Source: an uncultured Bacilli bacterium
Lineage (GTDB): Bacteria > Bacillota_I > Bacilli_A > RF39 > UBA660
Length of the DNA stretch: 63,761 bases
Direction: 5' to 3'
Assembly (NCBI GenBank): GCA_934087515.1
Contig: CAKOIY010000002.1
Coordinates: 1-63,761, forward strand
Shown here: positions 49,443 through 59,087 of the stretch, piece by piece
Layout of the letters: every line of letters starts with the position of its first letter
Numbering within the stretch: position 1 is the stretch's first letter
Made by a program: the position numbers and the translations under genes
The notes under the pieces: generated by a model
The model's database searches: none
Told to the model about the DNA's origin: nothing
Seen by the model: the letters and a program-made list of their open reading frames with translations, nothing else

Positions 49443-52031
49443 GTGTCAAAGAATATAAAAATATTTATTGGATTAATGTTATTTACACTTATTGGTCTTT
49501 TTGGAATGGGTAATGTAAGTGCTATTACGCTTGCTCATGAAAGATGTCCAGAGTCATATGTTAAGACTACTAGCACTTATACAGATTATGCAGATTTAAA
49601 TTCTGTAAAAGGGACTAAAGCTAATGGATATAAAGATGGTAAGGCTTATAGAGTTGATTTAGATAAAAAACCTTGGTATGTACATACTTCACTTACAATG
49701 TTTGCTGCTGAAGGGCATACTATTTATTGTACTGAACATGGTGTTGTTTATGTAAATGCTAAAAATAGTCCTTCATTTGTTTCAGCTTCTGGGAATGTTG
49801 ATAATAATATACTTGCTAGGGTGCTTGCTTATGGATATAATGATAATTCTAATAGTGTTTCTTGTTCGGCAAGTAGGGTTGCTACTCAAATGTTAGTTCA
49901 TTTTGCTGAAAAGGAAATAGCAGATGGTACTACTGGTTGGAGATCACTTACTGCTAGTCAAATGACTGGAAGTTTATTTGGTGGTAGTGGGGCTTCAAGT
50001 ATTGCATCTGAAGTTGTTAGAATTAGATCTTTGGTTTTAGATCATGATAAAATACCTAGTTTTGCTTTTAAAACTGCAGAAGCTGCTAATAATGATCCTA
50101 ATAAGATGGAACTTAAGTATAGTGAAACTAATCGTAATTTCTCTAATAGTAAGTCTGATACAAATGGTGTATTTTCTACTTATACACTTGGTACTAATCC
50201 TACTAGTGTTACAGCTACTAAGAGTGGTAATACTTTAACTATTACATCTAAAGATGATAGTGTTACAACTCCAATTAGTATGTCTAAAGTGTTTAAGAGC
50301 GGTGGTTATTATCAACGTAATGGTGAGTTCCAAAATATGGCTTATATAAAACCTACTACTAAGACTGTTACTGCTTATACTGGTTATAAATATGAAAAGA
50401 TTGGTAAGGGAACAGTTAAGATTCATAAAATTGATAAATATACTGGTAAGAATATGAAAGGTGCTTCTTTTGGTATTTATAGTGATGCTGATTGTACTAA
50501 GAAGGCTGTTGATTATTTAGGAAGAGAACTTCCTGAAAAGAAATCTGATAAGAATGGTATTATTGCTTGGGATAATTTATATTATCCACTTGAACTTGGT
50601 CAATCAAGAACATATTATGTAAAAGAAACTAAGACTATTGAAGGCTATGCACTTGATAATGAACAACTTGATAAACTTAAGGCTAAAGGAACTTGTATTC
50701 CTGTACAAGTAACTGCTAGTGAAAAGGATACAGATGATACTACAACTGATGATAAGGGAACTGCTCCTAATTCTGTTGCTCCTCAAAAAGCTGAATCCAC
50801 TACAAAAGAAATTGAAGATAAAGAAGTAGTTGTTCAAGCAGTATATAATATACCTTATGGTAATGTTACTATTTTAAAACAAGATGTTGATACTGGTAAA
50901 GTTATTCCGGGAGTTGAATTTAAACTTCTTAAGAATAATACTAAGAAAGAACCTGCTACTGATATGAATGGCAATGTTGTTAAAAATGCTATTACTGATG
51001 AAAATGGTATTGCTGAATTTGAAAATATACCTTATGGTGATTATATTTTAGTAGAGGTTAAGGCTAATAGTTGGTATAAAATTTTGGAAGAACCAATTGA
51101 ATTTACTTTAAATAAGGATAATGATGCTTTAAAATATGAAGCTCAAGGTACTGAAGCTTTACCTAGTACTGATTCTAAAGATAATACTAAACAAGATACA
51201 GCTAAGGATACTACAACTGATAAGAATGCTTCATCAACTACTAATAGTAGTACAACAACTGATAATAAGACTACTACTGATAAGGTGAAGGATATTTTAA
51301 TACCTTTGGCTAAGTATCGTTTAGGTGATCCTACTAATGATGGTAAGATTAATCAAGATGATATGAAGGTAATTGAAGATATTATTGCTAAGAATATTGA
51401 AGCTACTAGTTTACAATTTTATGCTTCTGATTTAAATCTTGACAAGAATGTTGATCAAACTGATAAGGATTTAATGCAAAAGTATTTAGATGGAGATAAG
51501 ACTGCTATTGCTAATGCACTTAAAGAATATGAAATTCCTGGACAAATTCAAAAGAGGGTTACTCGTGTTGTTACTAACAAGGCTTTGGATATGAAAATTA
51601 GTAAAGTTGCTATTACTAATGAAAAGGAACTTCCTGGTGCTAAAATAGTTGTTAAAAATGCTAAGGGAGAAGTATTTATTAAGTTTACTTCAACAAGTAA
51701 AGTAAAAGAATTTGCAATTCCAATTGGAGATTATACTTTAACTGAAACTGTTGCTCCTAAAGGTTATCAAACTTTGAAAACTGAAGTTAAGTTTAGAGTT
51801 TTATCTAATGGTAATATTAAATTAGTTAGTGCTGATTCTAATATGTATAAGATTGTTAAATCTAAAGAAAAAGATGATACTGATGCTGATCATTTAAAGA
51901 TTTATAATCAATTGAAGAAAATTAGTGTACCTAATACTGGTAGTGTTATTGCTATATCTACTATAGTTGGAGGACTTCTTCTAATTGGTGGAGGTAGTTA
52001 CGTAATTTATAGAAAGTATAAAACAAATTAA
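49443..52031 (+). CDS. LPXTG-like (VPNTG) adhesin with thioester, SpaA and dockerin modules
   Basis: An 862-residue cell-wall protein. Signal peptide (1-27). A thioester-domain-like region (about 40-200) has Cys in TIYCTEHG (about 97) and Gln in VATQMLVHFA (about 149), the pair that forms the bond. SpaA/Cna-B folds follow at about 320 (KGTVKIHKIDKYTG), 475 (GNVTILKQDVDTG) and 715 (KISKVAITNEKELPG). A Thr/Asn linker (about 580-615) leads to a dockerin-type pair of EF-hand loops (DPTNDGKINQDD, DLNLDKNVDQTD, about 628-690). The C-terminus is VPNTG (829), a membrane helix, and a basic tail. Start is GTG 49443 with GGGAGTG. Confidence 0.85.
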   Translation: MSKNIKIFIGLMLFTLIGLFGMGNVSAITLAHERCPESYVKTTSTYTDYADLNSVKGTKANGYKDGKAYRVDLDKKPWYVHTSLTMFAAEGHTIYCTEHGVVYVNAKNSPSFVSASGNVDNNILARVLAYGYNDNSNSVSCSASRVATQMLVHFAEKEIADGTTGWRSLTASQMTGSLFGGSGASSIASEVVRIRSLVLDHDKIPSFAFKTAEAANNDPNKMELKYSETNRNFSNSKSDTNGVFSTYTLGTNPTSVTATKSGNTLTITSKDDSVTTPISMSKVFKSGGYYQRNGEFQNMAYIKPTTKTVTAYTGYKYEKIGKGTVKIHKIDKYTGKNMKGASFGIYSDADCTKKAVDYLGRELPEKKSDKNGIIAWDNLYYPLELGQSRTYYVKETKTIEGYALDNEQLDKLKAKGTCIPVQVTASEKDTDDTTTDDKGTAPNSVAPQKAESTTKEIEDKEVVVQAVYNIPYGNVTILKQDVDTGKVIPGVEFKLLKNNTKKEPATDMNGNVVKNAITDENGIAEFENIPYGDYILVEVKANSWYKILEEPIEFTLNKDNDALKYEAQGTEALPSTDSKDNTKQDTAKDTTTDKNASSTTNSSTTTDNKTTTDKVKDILIPLAKYRLGDPTNDGKINQDDMKVIEDIIAKNIEATSLQFYASDLNLDKNVDQTDKDLMQKYLDGDKTAIANALKEYEIPGQIQKRVTRVVTNKALDMKISKVAITNEKELPGAKIVVKNAKGEVFIKFTSTSKVKEFAIPIGDYTLTETVAPKGYQTLKTEVKFRVLSNGNIKLVSADSNMYKIVKSKEKDDTDADHLKIYNQLKKISVPNTGSVIAISTIVGGLLLIGGGSYVIYRKYKTN

Positions 52032-52056
52032 GAGACTTTTATAGTTTCTTTTTTTT
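52030..52056 (+). terminator. Terminator of the adhesin gene
   Basis: AAGAGACT (52030-52037), loop TTTAT, AGTTTCTT (52043-52050) with one G-U pair, then a T run. Confidence 0.75.
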
Positions 52057-52110
52057 GTTTACTTTTTTTTGTTTTTTTGATACAATTTATTGGCGTTATG
52101 AGGTGATAAT

Positions 52111-52650
52111 ATGTTTAAACTTGTAAAGCCTGAATTATGTTATAAGAAAAGTGCTATTTTGTATATTGAGGAGTTATTGAGTTATAATTCTGCTATACAT
52201 GGTACTGGTTTTTTGGATAGATATTTGGAATCTAGTGGTTATGAAGAATGGCTTGATGAGATTAGATATTTAGAATTTAATAGTGATTCTTCTAAGGTAT
52301 CTGCTTCGACTTTTTTTATGGTTGATGATAATGATTTTATTATAGGAATGGTTAATATTAGACATACTTTAAATGATAAGTTGTTATTTCATGGTGGTAA
52401 TATTGGATATAGTATTCGTCCTACTGAGAGGGGAAATGGTTATGCTAAGATTGCTTTGTTTTTGGCTCTTAAGGAGTGTTTTTCTCTTGGACTTACTAGG
52501 GTTTTGATAACTGCTGAAGATAATAATGTTCCTTCGTATAGAACTATTGAGGCTTTGGGTGGTGTTATGGAAAATAAAGTTTTAGATGATGGTAAGTATT
52601 TTAGGAGATATTGGATTGATGTTGAGAAGTCTTTAGGTGTTTTTAGTTAG
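52111..52650 (+). CDS. GNAT-family N-acetyltransferase
   Basis: A 179-residue acetyltransferase of unknown substrate. The acetyl-CoA loop is in IGYSIRPTERGNGYAKIAL (about 107-125), followed by the VLITAEDNNVPSYRTIEALGG segment (about 137) typical of RimJ/RimL-like proteins. The start has GAGGTGAT. It overlaps the convergent flippase gene by 18 nt. Confidence 0.85.
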   Translation: MFKLVKPELCYKKSAILYIEELLSYNSAIHGTGFLDRYLESSGYEEWLDEIRYLEFNSDSSKVSASTFFMVDDNDFIIGMVNIRHTLNDKLLFHGGNIGYSIRPTERGNGYAKIALFLALKECFSLGLTRVLITAEDNNVPSYRTIEALGGVMENKVLDDGKYFRRYWIDVEKSLGVFS

Positions 52651-53931
52651 TAGTTTTTTTAGTTTTGTATATTGATAAGTTGTTATATATAGATATTGTA
52701 TTAGTATTGCGATTAGTAAGGCATACATATTTATGTCTAGGTATAGTAGAAGATATAATGATATTGTTTTTAGAATTGTTCCTATTAGGCTTGATGTCAT
52801 GACTATTTTTGCTTTGTTTATGGCTTGTAGTGTTGATATTATTGGGCCTTGGATATAAGTTAATAGGAATATTGGACTTGCTAGTATTAGGTATTTATAT
52901 CCTTCGGTGGTGTTAAACATTATATTTAATGATTGTTTTGGAAAAATACAAAATATTATTGTGAATATTACTCCTATAAGTAGAGAAAAGATTATTGCCT
53001 GAGATAGTTTTCTTTTTATTGCTTGGTAGTTTTTTTTGCTATTTAGAGTTGATATTGTTGGTAATAGAGCAGATGATATTGCGCCACTTAAGAATTGTGG
53101 TAACATTACCATTGGGAAGATGAATCCAGATATTATTCCGTATTCTTTTGTTATATGACTTGTGTCGTAACCTATTTTTATTAATACAAAGGTTATGATT
53201 ATTGGTTCTAGGAATCCTCCGATTGAGTTTATTATTCTTCCTGTAGTGGTTGGTATGGATATTTCTAGTGTATCTTTTATGTTTGTTGGATTTGGTTTTA
53301 TGTCACTTTTTTTAATGGTTACATTTTTTGGAATAAAGATAATTAATATGATGATAGATAATAATTCGCTTATTATGTTATATAAAATTAAACCAGTTAT
53401 AGTGGCACTCATTCCATATTTTAAGAGATGTGGAGTTATTATTATTGTTATTATGAGTCTTGTTATTTGTTCAAAGAGATTTGAGGTTACGTGAGGAATC
53501 ATTTTTTGTTTTCCGAAGAAGTAACCTCTTATTATGTTTGATACGGTTATGAATGGTAGTGTTATACTTATTGCTATTATGGGATAGTAAAGGTTATTAT
53601 TTTGAAGTAGGGTGTTTGCTATTAATTTTGATGATAGGATAAGTATAGTAATTATTACTATATTAAAGATAAGTGCTATGGGGATTATTCCAAGTACTAT
53701 ATTTTTGTTATTTCTTGAGTTTTCTGAGACTAGTTTTGATATTGCGATTGGTAGTGATAAGGTTGCTATGGTTATGAAAAGGGTATAGGTTGGCATAATT
53801 AACATGTATAGTCCTATTCCGTCTACTCCTATTATTCTGGTTGTTATTATTCTAATTATCATACCTAGTATTTTTGTTATTAATCCTCCGATTATAAGAA
53901 TTATTGTAGATTTTATAAATTTTTCTTTCAT
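52633..53931 (-). CDS. SpoVB/MurJ-like polysaccharide flippase (MVF/MATE fold)
   Basis: A 432-residue protein with 12 to 14 membrane helices. The N-terminus (GGLITKILGMIIRIITTRIIG) and the GIGLYML and SLPIAISKLVSEN motifs belong to the SpoVB/YtgP branch of the MVF superfamily, which moves lipid-linked wall or polysaccharide precursors. Assignment to lipid II or a sporulation role cannot be settled. It is alone on -, divergent from 54032. Confidence 0.85.
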   Translation of the reverse strand: MKEKFIKSTIILIIGGLITKILGMIIRIITTRIIGVDGIGLYMLIMPTYTLFITIATLSLPIAISKLVSENSRNNKNIVLGIIPIALIFNIVIITILILSSKLIANTLLQNNNLYYPIIAISITLPFITVSNIIRGYFFGKQKMIPHVTSNLFEQITRLIITIIITPHLLKYGMSATITGLILYNIISELLSIIILIIFIPKNVTIKKSDIKPNPTNIKDTLEISIPTTTGRIINSIGGFLEPIIITFVLIKIGYDTSHITKEYGIISGFIFPMVMLPQFLSGAISSALLPTISTLNSKKNYQAIKRKLSQAIIFSLLIGVIFTIIFCIFPKQSLNIMFNTTEGYKYLILASPIFLLTYIQGPIISTLQAINKAKIVMTSSLIGTILKTISLYLLLYLDINMYALLIAILIQYLYITTYQYTKLKKLLTKNT

Positions 53932-54031
53932 AGTTAATTGTATGTTTTTTATTCTTATTTTTTTAAGTTATTTTTGTTTACAATGTTTTATTTTTCTGAT
54001 ATATTTATATTGATAATAGAGGAGGTAATTT

Positions 54032-56806
54032 ATGAAGAGAATGTTTTTTGTAGTCGCTTTGGCTATGATTGGTGGTTTTGTGTTTATAGGAGGTGTAAGT
54101 GCTGATTCTACTGTTTTATATGAAGATGGGACTTTTATTATAAATGAGCAGGATCAAGATAGGACTAGTAATACTGAGAGTCATGGTACTGTTACTAAGG
54201 AATATGAAGCTTTTGATGGTAATAATTATGTGTTTGATAATTCTTTAGTTTTATGGGATTCTGAAAAGGATAGTATAAAGCGTGTTGAAATAGCTCAAAA
54301 GATTAAACCTAAATCTATAATTAATTGGTTTAATTCTATGGCTAATGTTGAGTATATTGATTTTACTAATTTAGATACTTCAGATATTACTGATATGAAT
54401 CATTTGTTATATGAGAGTGCTACTAAGTCTTCTAGTTTAGAGCTTAAAAATATTGGGTCTTTGGATACATCTAAGGTTACTGATATGAGTTCTATATTTT
54501 CTGATATTAGAAATAGTAAAATATCTTTGAATTTGGATTTATCAAAATGGAACACATCAAGTGTAACTAATATGAGTTATATGTTTGGTGATAATTATTT
54601 AAAATCTTTAACTGTAAATGTTTTTGGATGGGATACTACTAATGTTACTGATATGAGTGGTATGTTTATTGGTGTTGATAATGATTATGATTATCCAGTT
54701 GTTATAGATGGTGATTTTGTAGTACCTAGTGGCTGTAATGTTGATTCTATGTTAACGTGGGCTGAGAATTTGTCTGGTAATTTTGTATTTAGTGGTGATT
54801 TTACTGGTAATATGTTTCAAAATGATGATACTGCTATAAATGATGATGCTAGGATTGGTTTATTTTCTACTTCTGATACATCTAAAGCTAAACTTGAAAG
54901 TCTTGTGATTGATTCTAGTAATCATATTTATGTTAATCCTTACAGAATTATTGCTGATTATGCTGAAGGAATTCTTGTAAATGATAAAGAATATGCTAAT
55001 AGTATTGCTCAAGCTGGTGATGTTATAAAGGTTGCTAGTGTTGATGGCTATATTATTAAGTCTATATCTGTTGTTAAGAGTGGTAATGATGAAGTTGTTT
55101 CATTTGATTATGATAATGATACATTTGTTATGCCAGATAGTGATGTAAATATTGATGTTACGTATGTTGTTAAGCCTAGTGTTGGTAAGGTAATACTTAA
55201 TAAACCTCAACTTATTGATTATAACAATATAAAAGTTTCTTGGAGTGAGGTAGAGGGTGCTGATGGTTATAGGGTTTCTTTACATGATTCTACTCATATT
55301 GGTCCTATTGCTTCTTATGATATAAAAGATTTATCTTATGAGTTTAATGATTTAAATGAAAATTATTATTCTTATACAATTTATGTTAGGGCTTATAAAA
55401 ATGTTGATGTTGATGGGCATACTAAGGTTTTTGAAGGGCAAAGTGCAAATACAGCATCTTTAAGAACTTCTAAAGAACTTGCTGCTCCTTCGGTTAGTGC
55501 TAAACTTATTGGTATTGCTGATGTAAAACTTGAATGGAATTCTATTGATGATGCTGAAGGATATAATATTTATTATAAGAAAAGTTCTAGTGATGAATAT
55601 AAGTTTTTACATGAAACTATGAATACATATTATGAAGTTAAAGGGCTTAGTAATTCAGCTGAATATGATTTTAAAGTAGTACCTGTTACAAAATTTATTA
55701 ATCTTTCTGCTGATTGGTATTTGTCATCTGGATATGATTCAGATTATGTATTTGAAAGTAAATTATTTGGTATTTCTAGTATAACTACTTTAGCTAATCC
55801 AGATGTTGGTTCTGTTACTATAGAGGATGTTTCTTATAATAGTAAGAAAATTACATGGAAAAGTGATTCTTCTTTGAAATATAAGATATATTATAAATCT
55901 ATTAATGATGAAGTGTATACTTATGTTGATACTGTTAGTGATGGCGAATATGTATTTAAAAATTTACCTTCTTCGTATAAATATGATGTTAAGATTGTTC
56001 CTTATATTGTAGTTGATGGTAATGAATTCGAGGGATTAAATAATATTTTTGAGATTGAATCTTATGGTTATGATATTGGAAATGCTGAGGTAAGTGGTAT
56101 TTATAATAAAACTTATAATGGTAAATATCAAACTCAAAATATTAGATTAGTACTTGATGGTAAGACCTTAGTGAGTGGTAGAGATTATGAAGTTAGTTAT
56201 AAAAATAATAGAAATGCTGGAGTTGCTACTGTTATAATTGTTGGAAAGGGTAGTTATTCTGGAAAAATGGCTTGGACTTTTAAAATTAAACCTTTAAATA
56301 TTAAGAGTGTTCAGTTATCTAATTATGTTTATTCTTATAATGGTTATTTGAAGACTCCGATTGTTACAGTAAAAAATGGTTATGGTAATGTATTAGCTAA
56401 AGACATTAATTATTCTTTGGTATATCAAACTGGTAGAAAGAATGTTGGCACTTATAGAGTTACTGTCAAAGGAAAAGGTAATTATACTGGTACAATTGTT
56501 AAGACTTTTAAGATAATTCCTATTTCTACTAATATAACTAAGATTTCAAGGGGAAAAACAAGTATTAAAGTTAATTATAATAAACGTATTTATCAAGTAA
56601 GTGGTTATCAAATTCGTGTTTCATCGTCTTCTAAGATGACTAATGCTAGGTATGTTAAGATTGGTAGTTATAAAACTAATAATAAGACTATTAAAAGTTT
56701 AAAAAGACATAAGAGATATTATGTACAAATTAGAACTTATAAAAAGACAACAAGTGGTACATATTATTCTAGTTGGAGTTCTATTAGAAGTGTTGTAACT
56801 TTATAG
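54032..56806 (+). CDS. Secreted DUF285 (BspA-like) protein with FN3 modules
   Basis: A 924-residue secreted protein: signal peptide (1-24, SA-D), DUF285 repeats (about 100-215, with repeating pattern (L/W)(D/N)TSxVTDM), a Gly/Asp-rich beta region, two or three FN3-like modules (about 380-680; LNKPQLIDY, APSVSAKLIG), an Ig-like part (about 690-840), and the same terminal module as the 21099 protein (RKNVGTY, RYYVQIRTYK, ending SIRSVVTL). No sortase signal. DUF285 repeats are known from mycoplasma and gut surface proteins. Start ATG has GAGGAGG. Confidence 0.82.
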   Translation: MKRMFFVVALAMIGGFVFIGGVSADSTVLYEDGTFIINEQDQDRTSNTESHGTVTKEYEAFDGNNYVFDNSLVLWDSEKDSIKRVEIAQKIKPKSIINWFNSMANVEYIDFTNLDTSDITDMNHLLYESATKSSSLELKNIGSLDTSKVTDMSSIFSDIRNSKISLNLDLSKWNTSSVTNMSYMFGDNYLKSLTVNVFGWDTTNVTDMSGMFIGVDNDYDYPVVIDGDFVVPSGCNVDSMLTWAENLSGNFVFSGDFTGNMFQNDDTAINDDARIGLFSTSDTSKAKLESLVIDSSNHIYVNPYRIIADYAEGILVNDKEYANSIAQAGDVIKVASVDGYIIKSISVVKSGNDEVVSFDYDNDTFVMPDSDVNIDVTYVVKPSVGKVILNKPQLIDYNNIKVSWSEVEGADGYRVSLHDSTHIGPIASYDIKDLSYEFNDLNENYYSYTIYVRAYKNVDVDGHTKVFEGQSANTASLRTSKELAAPSVSAKLIGIADVKLEWNSIDDAEGYNIYYKKSSSDEYKFLHETMNTYYEVKGLSNSAEYDFKVVPVTKFINLSADWYLSSGYDSDYVFESKLFGISSITTLANPDVGSVTIEDVSYNSKKITWKSDSSLKYKIYYKSINDEVYTYVDTVSDGEYVFKNLPSSYKYDVKIVPYIVVDGNEFEGLNNIFEIESYGYDIGNAEVSGIYNKTYNGKYQTQNIRLVLDGKTLVSGRDYEVSYKNNRNAGVATVIIVGKGSYSGKMAWTFKIKPLNIKSVQLSNYVYSYNGYLKTPIVTVKNGYGNVLAKDINYSLVYQTGRKNVGTYRVTVKGKGNYTGTIVKTFKIIPISTNITKISRGKTSIKVNYNKRIYQVSGYQIRVSSSSKMTNARYVKIGSYKTNNKTIKSLKRHKRYYVQIRTYKKTTSGTYYSSWSSIRSVVTL

Positions 56807-56821
56807 TAGTTTATGTTTTGG

Positions 56822-56849
56822 GAGAGCATGTATGTGCTTTCTTTTTTTC
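56822..56849 (+). terminator. Terminator of the 54032 gene
   Basis: GAGAGCA (56822-56828) pairs with TGCTTTC (56835-56841) with one G-U pair, then seven T. Confidence 0.75.
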
Positions 56850-56920
56850 TTAAAATTATTGTCTACTCTTTATTTTCTAGTGTTTTTATAGTATAATTAA
56901 TGAGAAAAACGGGTGATTAT

Positions 56921-57970
56921 ATGAGAACAGATGATTTTGATTATGAACTTGATGAGAGTTTAATAGCACAGGTTCCTATTAAGAATAGGGATGAGTCTAG
57001 GTTAATGCTTGTTGATAAGAGTAATGGTTTTTATAAACATGAGTGTTTTAAAAATATTGTTAATTATTTGAAATCTGGGAATGTTTTAGTTCTTAATAAT
57101 ACTAGGGTTATTCCTGCTAGGATAATTGGTGTTAAGGAAGAGACTGGGGCAGTTATTGAACTTCTTATTTTGAAGAGTAGTGATGATGTTTTTGAATGTT
57201 TGGTTAAGCCTGCTAGAAGGATTAAGGTAGGAGATGTTGTATCTTTTGGTGATGGTAAGCTTAAGGCTTGTTGTACTTCTTTAGGTGATGAGGGTATACG
57301 TGATTTTAAGTTTATTTATTCTGGTATTCTTTTGGAAATTTTAGAAGAACTTGGTACTATGCCTCTTCCACCATATATTCATGAAAAGCTTGAGGATAGG
57401 GAAAGGTATCAGACTGTTTATTCTAAGGTTAATGGCTCTAGTGCTGCTCCTACTGCGGGTCTTCATTTTACTGAGGAGCTTTTAGATGCAATAAGTGCTA
57501 AGGGTGTAGAGATTTTATATGTTACTTTACATGTTGGTCTTGGTACTTTTAGGCCTGTTAAGGTTGATAATGTTTTAGAACATAAGATGCATAGTGAGTA
57601 TTATGAGATGGATGAGTTTACTGCTTCTAGACTTAATCTTGCTAAGAGTGAGGGAAGAAAGATAATAAGTGTTGGTACTACAACTACTAGGGTTCTTGAG
57701 ACTATTATGCATAAATATGATAAGTTTTGTGGTTGCCATGGTAATACTGATATTTTTATATATCCTGGGTTTAAGTTTAATGCTATTGATAGTTTGATAA
57801 CTAATTTTCATTTACCTAAATCTACGCTTATGATGCTGGTTTCTGCTTTGGCTGGTCGTGATAATATTTTAAATGCTTATAAGATAGCTGTTGAGAATAG
57901 ATATAGATTTTTCTCATTTGGGGATTCTATGATGATTGGAGATTTTAATGATGACAAAGATAAAATATAA
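56921..57970 (+). CDS. queA: S-adenosylmethionine:tRNA ribosyltransferase-isomerase
   Basis: Turns preQ1-modified tRNA into epoxyqueuosine using the ribosyl of SAM. It has 349 residues with DFDYELDESLIAQ (4-16), NNTRVIPARI (about 53), APTAGLHFT (about 172), the HVGLGTFRPV motif (about 205), and ITNFHLPKSTLMMLVSA (about 297). ATG 56921 has GGGTGAT directly upstream; an ATG 21 bases earlier in frame is rejected. First of an overlapping set: queA, tgt, proS, pyk. Confidence 0.95.
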   Translation: MRTDDFDYELDESLIAQVPIKNRDESRLMLVDKSNGFYKHECFKNIVNYLKSGNVLVLNNTRVIPARIIGVKEETGAVIELLILKSSDDVFECLVKPARRIKVGDVVSFGDGKLKACCTSLGDEGIRDFKFIYSGILLEILEELGTMPLPPYIHEKLEDRERYQTVYSKVNGSSAAPTAGLHFTEELLDAISAKGVEILYVTLHVGLGTFRPVKVDNVLEHKMHSEYYEMDEFTASRLNLAKSEGRKIISVGTTTTRVLETIMHKYDKFCGCHGNTDIFIYPGFKFNAIDSLITNFHLPKSTLMMLVSALAGRDNILNAYKIAVENRYRFFSFGDSMMIGDFNDDKDKI

Positions 57971-59087
57971 TTTAATTAAAGAGTTTGGTAAGGCTAGACT
58001 AGGATTTATTGATACTAAATATGGTAAATATGAGACTCCGATGTTTATGGCAGTGGGTACACGTGCTAGTGTAAAGATGTTATCTCCAGAGGAACTTTAT
58101 GATTGTAATTGTGGTATTGTTCTTGCTAATACTTATCATTTATGGCTTAGACCTGGTGAAGATTTGATTAATAAGGCTGGTGGTATTGCTAAGTTTATGA
58201 ATTATAAGGGTCCTATGCTTACTGATTCTGGTGGGTATCAAGTTTTTTCTCTTGCTAGTCCTAAAGATATTTCTGAGGAGGGAGTTAAGTTTAAGAGTCA
58301 TATTGATGGTTCTAATTTATTTTTAACTCCGGAGAAGAGTATTGGTATTCAAAATAAACTTGGTAGTGATATTGCTATGAGTTTTGATGAGTGTCCTCCG
58401 GCTAGTGCTAGTCATGAATATATGAAAAATAGTGTTGAGAGAACACTTAGGTGGGCTAAGAGAGGTAAGGATGTTCATAGTAATCCTGATCAATGTCTTT
58501 TTGGAATTGTTCAAGGTGGGGCTTATGAGGATTTAAGAAGGTTTTCTGCTGTTAATACTGTTAAACTTGATTTTGATGGTTATAGTATTGGTGGTGTTGC
58601 TAATGACGGTGAGAGTAAGGAAGATATGTATAATGCTATTGATTATAGTGTTCCTTATTTGCCTAAAGATAAGCTTAGATATTTGATGGGTGTTGGAGAT
58701 CCTATTGATATTTTGGAAGGAGTAGAACGTGGTGTTGATATTTTTGATTGTGTTCTTCCAACTAGGATTGCTAGACATGGTAATGCTTTTACAAGATATG
58801 GTAAGATGAATCTTAAAAATGCTAAATTTAAAGAAGATTTTGTTCCGATTGATAAGTCTTGTGATTGTTATACTTGTCGTAATTATACTAGAGCTTATGT
58901 TAGACATTTAATAACAGTAGGAGAAACTTTTGGTGGTAGGCTTTTATCTATACATAATATTAGGTTTTTAACTAAACTTATGGAGGAGATTAGAGAGTCT
59001 ATAAAAGATGATAGTTTTGATGAATATAAGAAAGATTTTATAAATAAATATGAAAGTAAGGGTGTTTGTAAAGATGAAATTAAGTAA
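57948..59087 (+). CDS. tgt: tRNA-guanine transglycosylase
   Basis: Exchanges G34 for preQ1 in tRNA. It has 379 residues, TIM-barrel, with the catalytic Asp in TDSGGYQVFS (about 93), the second active-site Asp in GVDIFDCVLPTR (about 263), and zinc ligands in CDCYTC (about 305-310) with the later His. Two ATGs occur in a row (57948 and 57951); GGAG at 57938-57941 fits either. It overlaps queA by 23 nt and proS by 14 nt. Confidence 0.96.
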   Translation: MMTKIKYNLIKEFGKARLGFIDTKYGKYETPMFMAVGTRASVKMLSPEELYDCNCGIVLANTYHLWLRPGEDLINKAGGIAKFMNYKGPMLTDSGGYQVFSLASPKDISEEGVKFKSHIDGSNLFLTPEKSIGIQNKLGSDIAMSFDECPPASASHEYMKNSVERTLRWAKRGKDVHSNPDQCLFGIVQGGAYEDLRRFSAVNTVKLDFDGYSIGGVANDGESKEDMYNAIDYSVPYLPKDKLRYLMGVGDPIDILEGVERGVDIFDCVLPTRIARHGNAFTRYGKMNLKNAKFKEDFVPIDKSCDCYTCRNYTRAYVRHLITVGETFGGRLLSIHNIRFLTKLMEEIRESIKDDSFDEYKKDFINKYESKGVCKDEIK

